A stretch of DNA of 8,963 bases from Comamonadaceae bacterium (GCA_947457975.1 CANGYC010000081.1:1-8963), one strand, 5' to 3'. Positions 1-5,973 are shown, counted from the first letter of the stretch. The notes: generated by a model from the sequence alone, not told the origin. Made by a program: numbers and translations.

Positions 1-27
1 AAGCAGCTGTTCTGGCGCGCCGACTGA
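1..27 (+). CDS. Possible C-terminal end of an upstream gene (partial)
   Basis: Reading from base 1 in frame 1 gives KQLFWRAD followed by TGA at 25-27. With only eight codons no family can be assigned. The idea that this is a real gene end rests on context: a perfect inverted repeat (67-88) sits between this stop and the stop of the convergent fbpC, as expected between two converging genes. Frame 2 is also open to position 114, so the assignment is tentative. Confidence 0.28.
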   Translation, partial: KQLFWRAD

Positions 28-66
28 AGGCGAAAGCCGTCTGGCGCCTCACAAGAGTTCCTCGCT

Positions 67-88
67 CATGCGGTCCCTGATCCGCATG
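67..88. terminator. Inverted repeat, candidate bidirectional terminator
   Basis: CATGCGG (67-73) and CCGCATG (82-88) form a perfect 7-bp stem around an 8-nt loop. It starts 24 bases past the fbpC stop codon and about 40 bases past the possible + strand stop at 27. No T-run follows on either strand, so it is not a textbook Rho-independent terminator. It could also protect transcript 3' ends. Confidence 0.38.
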
Positions 89-111
89 CCCATGGGCCGG
101 TCTCAGCCCAG

Positions 112-1296
112 TTAGCCGACGTTCAGGCTGCTGGCTCGGACCGCCGGATCCCCAGGCTGGGGCGCTTGAGCACAGGCCTGCCCAGCCTGCTGCGCGCATG
201 GCATCTGGCACAGCTCGCGCTCCTGGAGCGCGCAGTTGCGGTTGAAGGTGACCACGTGGTCCACCTCGGCGCGGATGCCGATCCACTCGCCGATGCGGTG
301 GTCGTGGTGGCTCGGTACGTGGGCCATCAGCAGCTGGCCACTGGCCAGCCGCAGGGTGTAAAGAAATTCCGAGCCCCGAAAAGCCTTGCGCAGGATCTCG
401 GCCTTCACGGGCGCGTCGTCGTCGTGCACGATGTCGTCGGCGCGCAGCAGCACGTCGCATTCACCGCCCTCGAAGGCGCAGGGCAGGGGGCACTCGGCGA
501 CATCGGTCAGCGGCCCCATGGGGGTGTCGACCACCACCTGGCCGTCCACCTCACGCAAGGTGGCCGGCGTGAACACGCCATGGCCAATGAAGTCGGCCAC
601 AAAGCGCGTGGCAGGCCGGTGGTACAGGCTGTAGGCGTCTTCCCACTGGTGCAGCCGTCCCTCGTGCATGACACCGATGACGTCCCCGATGGCAAAGGCC
701 TCGAGCTGGTCGTGCGTGACAAAGAGCGCGGTGGCGCCGGCGGCCTTGAGGATGGCGCGCAACTCGTGGGCCAGGCGCTCGCGCAGTTCCACGTCCAGGT
801 TGGAGAAGGGCTCGTCCAGCAGAAGCAGGCGTGGCTGCGGCGCCAGCGCCCGGGCCAGGGCCACGCGTTGCTGCTGCCCGCCCGAGAGCTGGTGCGGATG
901 CAGGCGTTCGGCTTGTTCCAGGCCCACCAGGGCCAGCACCTCGGCCACGCGAGCCTGCCGCCGGGCGGCGGGCCAGCCGGCCAGGCCGAAGGCCACGTTG
1001 CGGCCCACATCCAGATGCGGAAAGAGGGCGTAGTCCTGGAACACCATGCCGATGCGGCGCGACTCGGGCGGCACGTGCAGCGCCCCTTCGCTCACCACCT
1101 CCTCGCCCAGCCGGATGCGGCCGGCCTGGGCATGCTCGAGCCCCGCCACCGCGCGCAGCAGCGTGGTTTTGCCGCAGCCCGAGGGGCCGATCAGCACGCC
1201 GATGTCGCCGGCCGCCAGGGTGAAGCTGACCTGATCCACCGCCGGACGCGTGCGTCCGGCGTAGTGCACGCCGAGCTGGGATACCTCCAGGAACAT
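112..1296 (-). CDS. fbpC: Ferric-iron ABC transporter ATP-binding protein (FbpC type)
   Basis: This is the cytoplasmic ATPase that powers Fe3+ import across the inner membrane with the FbpB permease and a periplasmic FbpA. The protein is 394 residues. The nucleotide-binding domain shows Walker A GPSGCGKTT (37-45), Q-loop Gln87 in MVFQDYALFPHL, the signature LSGGQQQR (137-144), Walker B LLLLDEP (157-163, Asp161/Glu162) and the switch His195. Residues from about 240 to 350 form a TOBE-like regulatory region, as in other FbpC proteins. The last 40 residues are unusual, with four cysteines (355, 363, 367, 375). The ATG start fits family N-termini of the MFLEV type. The Shine-Dalgarno match is poor, and a -10-like TAGAAT sits so close that the message may be leaderless. 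The gene is divergent from fbpB, with a Fur-like site between them. A related CysA- or PotA-type specificity is possible, but the neighbouring FbpB-type permease favours iron. Confidence 0.9.
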   Translation of the reverse strand: MFLEVSQLGVHYAGRTRPAVDQVSFTLAAGDIGVLIGPSGCGKTTLLRAVAGLEHAQAGRIRLGEEVVSEGALHVPPESRRIGMVFQDYALFPHLDVGRNVAFGLAGWPAARRQARVAEVLALVGLEQAERLHPHQLSGGQQQRVALARALAPQPRLLLLDEPFSNLDVELRERLAHELRAILKAAGATALFVTHDQLEAFAIGDVIGVMHEGRLHQWEDAYSLYHRPATRFVADFIGHGVFTPATLREVDGQVVVDTPMGPLTDVAECPLPCAFEGGECDVLLRADDIVHDDDAPVKAEILRKAFRGSEFLYTLRLASGQLLMAHVPSHHDHRIGEWIGIRAEVDHVVTFNRNCALQERELCQMPCAQQAGQACAQAPQPGDPAVRASSLNVG

Positions 1297-1297
1297 G

Positions 1298-1310
1298 CCT
1301 AGATTCTAGG
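1298..1310. repeat. CTAG-containing palindrome in the fbpC-fbpB control region
   Basis: CCTAGA (1298-1303) and TCTAGG (1305-1310) are perfect inverted arms around a single T. The 8-mer GCCTAGAT at 1297-1304 recurs directly at 1320-1327. The palindrome overlaps the candidate -10 hexamer of fbpC and begins one base before its start codon. It could be an operator, but I cannot name a regulator that binds it. Confidence 0.45.
1303..1308 (-). promoter_or_regulatory. Candidate -10 hexamer for fbpC
   Basis: Read on the - strand this is TAGAAT, five of six matches to TATAAT. Counting seven bases on puts the transcript start at about 1296, the first base of the fbpC start codon. No good -35 hexamer lies at 16-18 bp, so activity may need an activator or the call may be wrong. 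Confidence 0.35.
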
Positions 1311-1328
1311 GCCGCCTGAGCCTAGATG

Positions 1329-1352
1329 CGTACAATTCTCATTTGCAATGGC
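1329..1352. promoter_or_regulatory. Candidate Fur box between fbpC and fbpB
   Basis: The - strand reads GCAAATGAGAATTG. This contains TGAGAAT, one mismatch from the TGATAAT half of the 7-1-7 Fur consensus, with GCAAAT as a further degenerate hexamer beside it. The other half (GTACGCA) is poor, about three of seven. The position between two divergent iron-transport genes is what Fur control would predict. The + strand TACAAT at 1331-1336 overlaps the site and could serve as a -10 hexamer for fbpB, though without a clear -35. Confidence 0.5.
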
Positions 1353-1418
1353 TGCCCCCTACACGGGGCCACTGCCCACCATGCCCCTCCGCCCGCCAAG
1401 GGCCTTGCCTGGGATCCG

Positions 1419-3029
1419 ATGTCGCGTCTGCTGCCCCCCGTCCTGCTGAGCCTGCTGCTGGCAGCCCTGTGCCTGCCGGTGCTGGCCGTGTTTGCCTCGT
1501 GGCTTCAGCTCGATGCCGCAGGCCTCCAGCTTCTGGCTGAGATGGCTTCGACCGTGCTGCCCGGTTACGCCTGGACCTCACTCGTTTTGTGCGTGTGCGT
1601 GGCCCTGGGCGTGACCCTGCTGGGCTCGGCCACGGCCTGCGCGGTGACGCTCTTCGACTTCCCTGGCCGCCGCACCTTAGAGTGGGCGCTGCTGCTACCC
1701 CTGGCCATGCCGGCCTACGTGGTGGCCTATGCCTACACGGATTTCCTGCAGTTCTCCGGGCCGCTGCAAACCACGCTGCGCCAGGCCTTCGGCTTGCAGG
1801 GGCGGCTCTGGCCCGACGTGCGCAACCTGGGCGGCGCGGTGCTGGTCTTCACCGTGGCGCTGTACCCCTATGTGTACCTGCTGGTGCGTGCCGCGCTGGC
1901 CGAGCGCGCCGCACACCTGATGGAGGCGGCCCGCCTGCTCGGCGCCCCCTTGGGTCGGCGCATCCGCGAGGTGGCTCTGCCGCTGGCCCGCCCGGCCGTG
2001 GCTGCGGGCGTGGGCCTGGCGCTGATGGAGACCCTGGCCGACTTCGGGGTGTCGAGCTACTTCGGCATCCAGACTTTCACGGCCGGCATCTACAAGGCCT
2101 GGCTGGCCATGGACAACCGCGCGGCTGCTGCGCAGCTGGCCACCGTGCTGCTGATCGTCGTGGCCCTGCTGCTCAAGTTGGAGCAGGGCGCGCAGCAGCG
2201 CCTGCGCTTTGCCTCCGCCCGCGGCGGGCGCGCTGGCTCCGACGAGGCCCGGCCCACGACGCTCCAAGGGCGCCGGGTCTGGTTGGCCTGGGCGGTGTGC
2301 GGCCTGCCGATCGCGCTGGGTTTTGTGCTGCCCGTGCTCTTCATGCTGCGCCCGCTGCTGGCCGGCTGGGGCGAGCTGCCCTGGGGCGCCTTTGTGCAGT
2401 GGTCGCTCAACAGCATCTGGCTGGCCGCGCTGACGGCCACCCTGGCCACGCTGATTGCCCTGGCGCTGGCCTTCAGCCTGCGCCAGCAGCCCCACGGCCT
2501 GGGCAGGTTCGCCGTCCGCTTGGTGGGCCTGGGTTACGCCATCCCGGGCGCTGTGGTGGTGGTGGGCCTGCTGCTGCCCGTGGGCTGGCTGCAGACCCTG
2601 GCCCCCCAGACGGCGGTGGGCGGCTGGATCACGGCCACGGTGCTGGGCCTGCTGTGGGCCTACCTGGTGCGCTTTGCCGCGGTGGCGCTGCAGTCCGTGG
2701 AAAGCGGCTATGCCCGCATTCCCGCCAGCCTGGACGACAGCGCGCGCATGCTGGGCACGGCCGGCTGGGGCCTGCTGGGCCGTGTGCACTGGCCGCTGCT
2801 CAAGCGCTCGGTGGCCGCTGCGGCGCTGCTGGTCTTCGTGGACGTGATGAAGGAGCTGCCCGCCACCCTGGTGCTGCGGCCCTTCAACAGCGACACCCTG
2901 GCTGTGGTCACCTACCAGCTGGCACGCGATGAGCGCCTGGGCGAGGCCGCGCTGCCCGCGCTGGCCCTGGTGCTGGTGGGCCTGCTGCCCGTCATGCTGC
3001 TCAGCCGCACCCTGCGTTCGAGCCGCTGA
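1419..3029 (+). CDS. fbpB: Ferric-iron ABC transporter permease (FbpB type)
   Basis: This inner-membrane permease forms the Fe3+ channel. It is a tandem fusion of two BinPDT-type permease halves, so one polypeptide replaces a dimer. The chosen ATG gives 536 residues, typical of FbpB, and opens with a hydrophobic first helix (MSRLLPPVLLSLLLAAL). The frame is open back to 1326, but the extra 31 residues look like leader sequence and overlap the Fur-like site. No strong ribosome binding site marks either start. Each half carries the cytoplasmic coupling loop that docks on the ATPase: EAARLLGAPLG at about 169-179 and DDSARMLGTAGWG at about 439-451. ETLADFG (204-210) and the MKELPATLVLRPF stretch near the C-terminus are hallmarks of the iron-permease subfamily. 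About twelve membrane segments are evident. The partner ATPase is the divergent fbpC. No fbpA lies in the window. Confidence 0.88.
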   Translation: MSRLLPPVLLSLLLAALCLPVLAVFASWLQLDAAGLQLLAEMASTVLPGYAWTSLVLCVCVALGVTLLGSATACAVTLFDFPGRRTLEWALLLPLAMPAYVVAYAYTDFLQFSGPLQTTLRQAFGLQGRLWPDVRNLGGAVLVFTVALYPYVYLLVRAALAERAAHLMEAARLLGAPLGRRIREVALPLARPAVAAGVGLALMETLADFGVSSYFGIQTFTAGIYKAWLAMDNRAAAAQLATVLLIVVALLLKLEQGAQQRLRFASARGGRAGSDEARPTTLQGRRVWLAWAVCGLPIALGFVLPVLFMLRPLLAGWGELPWGAFVQWSLNSIWLAALTATLATLIALALAFSLRQQPHGLGRFAVRLVGLGYAIPGAVVVVGLLLPVGWLQTLAPQTAVGGWITATVLGLLWAYLVRFAAVALQSVESGYARIPASLDDSARMLGTAGWGLLGRVHWPLLKRSVAAAALLVFVDVMKELPATLVLRPFNSDTLAVVTYQLARDERLGEAALPALALVLVGLLPVMLLSRTLRSSR

Positions 3030-3040
3030 GCCTGGCCCCA

Positions 3041-3060
3041 CGGTAGGCACCAGCCTACCG
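3041..3060 (+). terminator. Perfect hairpin downstream of fbpB
   Basis: CGGTAGGC (3041-3048), loop ACCA, GCCTACCG (3053-3060) form a perfect 8-bp, GC-rich stem with a stable 4-nt loop. It starts 12 bases after the fbpB stop. No T-run follows, so it may terminate poorly or act mainly to stabilise the fbpB 3' end. It also separates fbpB from the secreted-protein gene at 3149. Confidence 0.5.
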
Positions 3061-3148
3061 CGCTGCTGGGCCGCAACTGACGCCCGCCGGGCCAGCGCCA
3101 TTGCAGATTGGGTGCTTCCTCATGACAACACTGACAAGGAGCACCGCC

Positions 3149-3670
3149 ATGACAAGGATTCCCCTCACCCTGATCGCACTGGCCCTCTCCGGCGCGGCCC
3201 TGGCCCAGACCGCTCCGGCCCCGGGCATGAGCCGCGAAGCCCACCAGGCCCAGAAAGACCGCATCGAGGCCGACGCCAAGGCCGCTCGCGCCAAGTGCGA
3301 TGGCATGCCGGGCAATGCCAAGGACATCTGCAAGGCCGAGGCCAAGGGGGCCGAGAAGGTGTCCAAGGCCGAGCTCGAAGCCCAGTACAAGCCCTCGCCG
3401 CGCAACGAGGAAAAGCTCAGGGACGCGCGGGCCGATGCCGCCTACGACGTGGCCAAGGAGCGCTGCGACGACCAGCAGGGCAAGGACAAGGACGCGTGTG
3501 TGCAGCAGGCCAAGTCTGCGCGCACCGTGGCCAAGGCGCAGGCCAAAGCCACCAAGGCCAGTGAGGATGCGGCGCAACCCGGCTCGGCCCGCACCGCCCC
3601 GGCGGGCACTGGCGCGGCCTCCGGCGTGACGGCCACCCCGGGCAGCGCTCCCTCTGGCATGCGGCCCTGA
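3149..3670 (+). CDS. Small secreted Lys/Ala-rich protein with two CX10C modules
   Basis: The ATG at 3149 is chosen because AAGGAG (3136-3141) sits 7 bases upstream and the product then begins with a clean signal peptide (MTRIPLTLIALALSGAALAQ), cut after about residue 20. The open frame reaches back to 3101, but that extension is not needed. The 173-residue precursor is very rich in Lys, Ala, Asp and Glu and should be largely helical and periplasmic. Two similar modules each hold a cysteine pair spaced by exactly ten residues, Cys50/Cys61 and Cys106/Cys117, each followed by a KAEAK- or QQAKS-type helix. Disulfides within each pair are likely. The last 35 residues are Ala/Pro/Gly/Thr-rich and probably disordered. 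From memory, similar proteins are common in Comamonadaceae and are sometimes labelled TolA-like because of composition; I see no evidence of a Tol role. Function unknown. Confidence 0.75.
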   Translation: MTRIPLTLIALALSGAALAQTAPAPGMSREAHQAQKDRIEADAKAARAKCDGMPGNAKDICKAEAKGAEKVSKAELEAQYKPSPRNEEKLRDARADAAYDVAKERCDDQQGKDKDACVQQAKSARTVAKAQAKATKASEDAAQPGSARTAPAGTGAASGVTATPGSAPSGMRP

Positions 3671-3686
3671 AGAGCCCCTGAAGAGC
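3665..3686 (+). repeat. Exact 11-bp tandem duplication across a stop codon
   Basis: CCCTGAAGAGC occurs twice head to tail, at 3665-3675 and 3676-3686. The first copy contains the TGA stop of the secreted-protein gene, so the second copy lies just outside the coding region. It looks like a simple slippage duplication. Confidence 0.7.
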
Positions 3687-3707
3687 ATATCTGGCCGCCC
3701 TGCCGGG

Positions 3708-3731
3708 TAGGCTCGGGGTGCCGAGTGCCTA
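3708..3731. terminator. Bulged hairpin between convergent genes
   Basis: TAGGCTCGG (3708-3716) pairs with CCGAG (3721-3725) and CCTA (3728-3731), giving nine base pairs with a 2-nt bulge and a GGTG loop. It lies between the stop of the + strand secreted-protein gene (3670) and the stop of the - strand transferase gene (3736). It is therefore well placed to end both transcripts. It lacks a T-run. Confidence 0.45.
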
Positions 3732-3735
3732 GAGT

Positions 3736-5613
3736 TCAGGGCCTGTGCCGCACCGTCAGCAATGGTGAGAGTGGTGAGGGCGGGCAACGCAGCAGCATGA
3801 TTTGCCGGCTCATCTCTTCGAAGGTCCCGGCCTCGGTGGGGCACGCGTCTGCGGCGGTGCCCGTCCGCCTTGTCCGCGCGGCCAGCCCGGCCAGGTAGAG
3901 CCGCGTGTCTTCGTCGGTCTTGTCGATGATGCGCAGGCCTGAGGGCGCCACAGCCGGTGCGGGCGTGCCGCTCAGGTTCACGAAGGTGATGCCTTCGGCC
4001 GTCTGCCGCACCATGATGGGCGGCAGGGCCGTGGGCTCGCCGATCACCGGCGTTTGCTGCACGGAATGGCCTGGCGAGGCCAGGCGCGCGCCCAGCAGGT
4101 CCAGCAGGGTCGAGGGCAGCTGGGCCAGTGTGGCGGTCTGGCGGGCGGCGGCCAGGCGCCTGTACTTCTCCAGCAGGTCGGGGCGCGTGCGCTGTGCCGC
4201 GTCATTGAAGTACATCAGCAATGGCACCCGCGCCATCTCGTGGCGAAAGCGCGCCGAGTCGTGCCCCATGCCGGCATACACCGCGTCGCCGTGGTCGGAG
4301 AAATACACCAGCACGCCCGGGCGTGGTGAGGCCTGCAGGTGCGCAATGGTTTTGCGCACGCTGTGGTCCACGTAGCGGATGGCTGCGTCGTAGGCCTCGA
4401 TCTGCACGATCGAGGGCGCCGGGTCGCTGAGGATCTGCGCCCGTGGCAGCGCCTGCAGCTGGTCGTCGACCGGCTGCCTGAAACGCTCCGGGATGTTCTT
4501 GAGGTAAGGGCCGTGGCCCGCGTAAGAATGCAGAAACACCACCTGGTTCCCCTGCGAGCCCGGCGCCAGGCGCTTGAGTTGGTCCTCAAAGAATTCATCA
4601 TCCCAGGCACGCTCGGCCGCCGCGTCGCTGCCAGGGCGTGCTCGCACGCGAAAGGTGTTGTCCGAATGCTTGAAGATGACCGAGGAGGCCTGGTCCCAGG
4701 AGCCGCCCAGGCCCTGGTTGCTGATCAGGCGTGGCGCCAGCCCGCCCGAGACCAGCACGTCCACCACCGACACCCGCCTGCGCTCGGTGATCGGCACAAA
4801 GGCTTCGGCCGGATCCATGCCGAAGGACAGCGCCTCCAGCAGCGAGCGGCTGGTGTGCGCATGCGTGGCGAAGACGTGGTCGAAGACCACCAGCTTGCGG
4901 TCCTGCGCGGCCAGGGCGCTCAGTTCGGGCGTGGTGGGCCGGGGGTAGCCATACAGGCCCATGTTCATCACCGAGGTGGACTCACCGATGTAGACGAACA
5001 GGTCCATGGCTTGCCTGGGTGGCAGTAGGGGCGGTGCTACCTGCGCAAAGCGCTCTGCTGTGGTCTGAAATTTCTCGGTGTTCTCCAGGTAAAAGGCCAG
5101 AGCCTTGGCCGTGGTCTGGTGAAAGGCCAGGCCGATCAGGCCCAGCGACAGCGTGAGCTTGGAGGCCAGGTAGATGCGCCGCGTGAAGCCTCGCCGGTGA
5201 AACACCCAGCGAAGGGAATAAAAACCCACTAGCGCCACCAGCAGGTAGGCGCCGAACTTCTTGGGGCTGAAGTCCGGCTGTATCGCTTCCTGCAAGGTCT
5301 GCAGCCAAAAGCGCGCCTCCTCCATGTCGAAGTTGCGCGTCTCGGCGAAGGAGTCGGCCCCCAGTGACTCCAGGTACAGCGTCACCGGCAGGTGAAAGCT
5401 CAGCCACAGAAGGGCCAGCGCGAAGCAGAGCGTGGCGCCGATCCAGCGGCGCTTGCTCAGCAGCAGAGCCGCGATAAAGGTCGCGCCGATGAAAAAAAGG
5501 TACTCGCCGCTCAAGGCCTCGAGTTGGAACAGCAGGCGTTCCCAGGGGCTGGGTATTGAATCGGTGCCCGATGCGCCCGAGAGCAAAGAATGGCCAAGGC
5601 CCAGAGCTGACAC
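3736..5613 (-). CDS. Membrane phosphoethanolamine transferase-like protein (sulfatase fold)
   Basis: Members of this family move phosphoethanolamine from phosphatidylethanolamine to lipid A, core sugars or glycans at the periplasmic face of the inner membrane. The start is GTG (5611-5613), supported by AGGAGGG (complement of 5621-5627) seven bases upstream. The 625-residue product has about four membrane segments (36-52, 57-80, 120-137, 148-166), then a periplasmic alkaline-phosphatase/sulfatase domain. Its active-site motif is IGESTSVMNMGLYGYPRPTTPEL, with Glu211 as metal ligand and Thr213 as probable nucleophile, closer to the GEST pattern of EptC/CptA than the GETAR of EptA. HSYAGHGPY (362-370) matches the substrate-binding His region. 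SDHGD (439-443) supplies metal ligands Asp440/His441, followed by GHD (450-452). Cys591 and Cys610 may pair. EptA-type proteins usually have five membrane segments, so the N-terminus is slightly reduced. The acceptor cannot be told from sequence. Confidence 0.82.
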   Translation of the reverse strand: MSALGLGHSLLSGASGTDSIPSPWERLLFQLEALSGEYLFFIGATFIAALLLSKRRWIGATLCFALALLWLSFHLPVTLYLESLGADSFAETRNFDMEEARFWLQTLQEAIQPDFSPKKFGAYLLVALVGFYSLRWVFHRRGFTRRIYLASKLTLSLGLIGLAFHQTTAKALAFYLENTEKFQTTAERFAQVAPPLLPPRQAMDLFVYIGESTSVMNMGLYGYPRPTTPELSALAAQDRKLVVFDHVFATHAHTSRSLLEALSFGMDPAEAFVPITERRRVSVVDVLVSGGLAPRLISNQGLGGSWDQASSVIFKHSDNTFRVRARPGSDAAAERAWDDEFFEDQLKRLAPGSQGNQVVFLHSYAGHGPYLKNIPERFRQPVDDQLQALPRAQILSDPAPSIVQIEAYDAAIRYVDHSVRKTIAHLQASPRPGVLVYFSDHGDAVYAGMGHDSARFRHEMARVPLLMYFNDAAQRTRPDLLEKYRRLAAARQTATLAQLPSTLLDLLGARLASPGHSVQQTPVIGEPTALPPIMVRQTAEGITFVNLSGTPAPAVAPSGLRIIDKTDEDTRLYLAGLAARTRRTGTAADACPTEAGTFEEMSRQIMLLRCPPSPLSPLLTVRHRP

Positions 5614-5620
5614 GATGACA

Positions 5621-5627
5621 CCCTCCT
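5621..5627 (-). promoter_or_regulatory. Ribosome binding site that fixes the GTG start of the transferase
   Basis: On the - strand this reads AGGAGGG, a near-perfect Shine-Dalgarno sequence seven bases before the GTG at 5611-5613. It decides the start, because GTG alone would be doubtful. Confidence 0.75.
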
Positions 5628-5735
5628 AGGTGGAAGAGTCACTTTAGTGTTGCCTGAGGCCTTTAGATGTAGGACAGGGGCGGGGTGTCGATTCAGTCCA
5701 GACGTGGAATATGTTCCGCGGATGAATCGCTCAGG

Positions 5736-5758
5736 CAGGCCATGGTGCCCCATGCCTG
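5736..5758 (-). terminator. Hairpin just downstream of tRNA-Arg
   Basis: CAGG (5736-5739) and CATGG (5741-5745) pair with CCATG (5750-5754) and CCTG (5755-5758), giving nine base pairs with one bulged C and a 4-nt loop. On the - strand it begins about 10 bases after the tRNA 3' CCA. It could terminate or help process the tRNA transcript, although no T-run follows. Confidence 0.35.
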
Positions 5759-5768
5759 GCTTTCGATG

Positions 5769-5843
5769 TGGTACCAGCAACAGGAATCGAACCTGTATCT
5801 AGCGCTTAGGAGGCGCTCGTTCTATCCATTGAACTATGCCGGC
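5769..5843 (-). tRNA. tRNA-Arg (anticodon CCT), CCA encoded
   Basis: The - strand folds into a full cloverleaf. The acceptor is GCCGGCA with TGCTGGT, containing G1:U72 and G4:U69 wobbles. The D stem is GTTC/GAAC and the anticodon stem AGCGC/GCGCT with loop CTCCTAA. The variable loop is AGAT, the T stem ACAGG/CCTGT with loop TTCGATT, and the discriminator is A73. The anticodon CCT at positions 34-36 reads the Arg codon AGG, which is rare in high-GC betaproteobacteria. The mature body is 72 nt (5772-5843), and the 3' CCA is genomic (5769-5771). No integrase or duplicated 3' tRNA end is visible nearby, so there is no sign that it serves here as an integration site. Confidence 0.95.
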
Positions 5844-5853
5844 AAGGGTCGCG

Positions 5854-5859
5854 ATTCTA
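5854..5859 (-). promoter_or_regulatory. Candidate -10 hexamer for tRNA-Arg
   Basis: The - strand reads TAGAAT, five of six matches to TATAAT, which puts transcription start at about 5847, four bases before the tRNA 5' end. I find no good -35 hexamer at the usual spacing, so this is only a candidate. Confidence 0.35.
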
Positions 5860-5944
5860 GAGTCTTTGACGCAAGGCCCTGGCGCCAGGCGGCGGACTAC
5901 CTTGGCCTGGCCTGGGAGGAATGGCCTTGCTTAAGAAACAATTG

Positions 5945-5973
5945 TTGACAGTTGCCAGACCCGTCACTAAAGT
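5945..5973 (+). promoter_or_regulatory. Sigma70-type promoter for the stomatin operon
   Basis: A perfect -35 TTGACA (5945-5950), a 17-bp spacer and TAAAGT (5968-5973, four of six to TATAAT) make this the best promoter in the window. Transcription would start near 5980 and run into the stomatin gene after about 174 nt of leader. The first two bases of the -35 are also the end of the perfect palindrome AACAATTGTT (5937-5946), a possible operator. Confidence 0.6.

Noticed and set aside
166..1302. 378-codon open frame on the + strand opposite fbpC
   Set aside because: Antisense shadow of fbpC: composition is His/Gln/Gly-rich, no motifs, and the opposite strand has all ABC ATPase motifs in order.
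1589..2932. 447-codon frame on the + strand overlapping fbpB
   Set aside because: Frame-shifted shadow of the permease, with Gly/Ala/Arg-rich low-complexity translation and no membrane pattern.
1695..3101. Long open frame of 468 codons on the - strand opposite fbpB
   Set aside because: It is rich in Gln, His, Arg and Gly with no recognisable domain, as expected of the antisense frame of a high-GC gene. The + strand frame encodes an unmistakable FbpB permease.
2912..3844. 310-codon - strand frame crossing the secreted-protein gene
   Set aside because: It spans two intergenic hairpins and the stop regions of two genes, and shows Arg/Gly/Leu-rich composition without a domain. The + strand gene at 3149 has a ribosome binding site and signal peptide.
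5769..5843. tRNA-Arg as an integration site for a mobile element
   Set aside because: No integrase gene, no repeated copy of the tRNA 3' end and no obvious compositional break on either side within the window.
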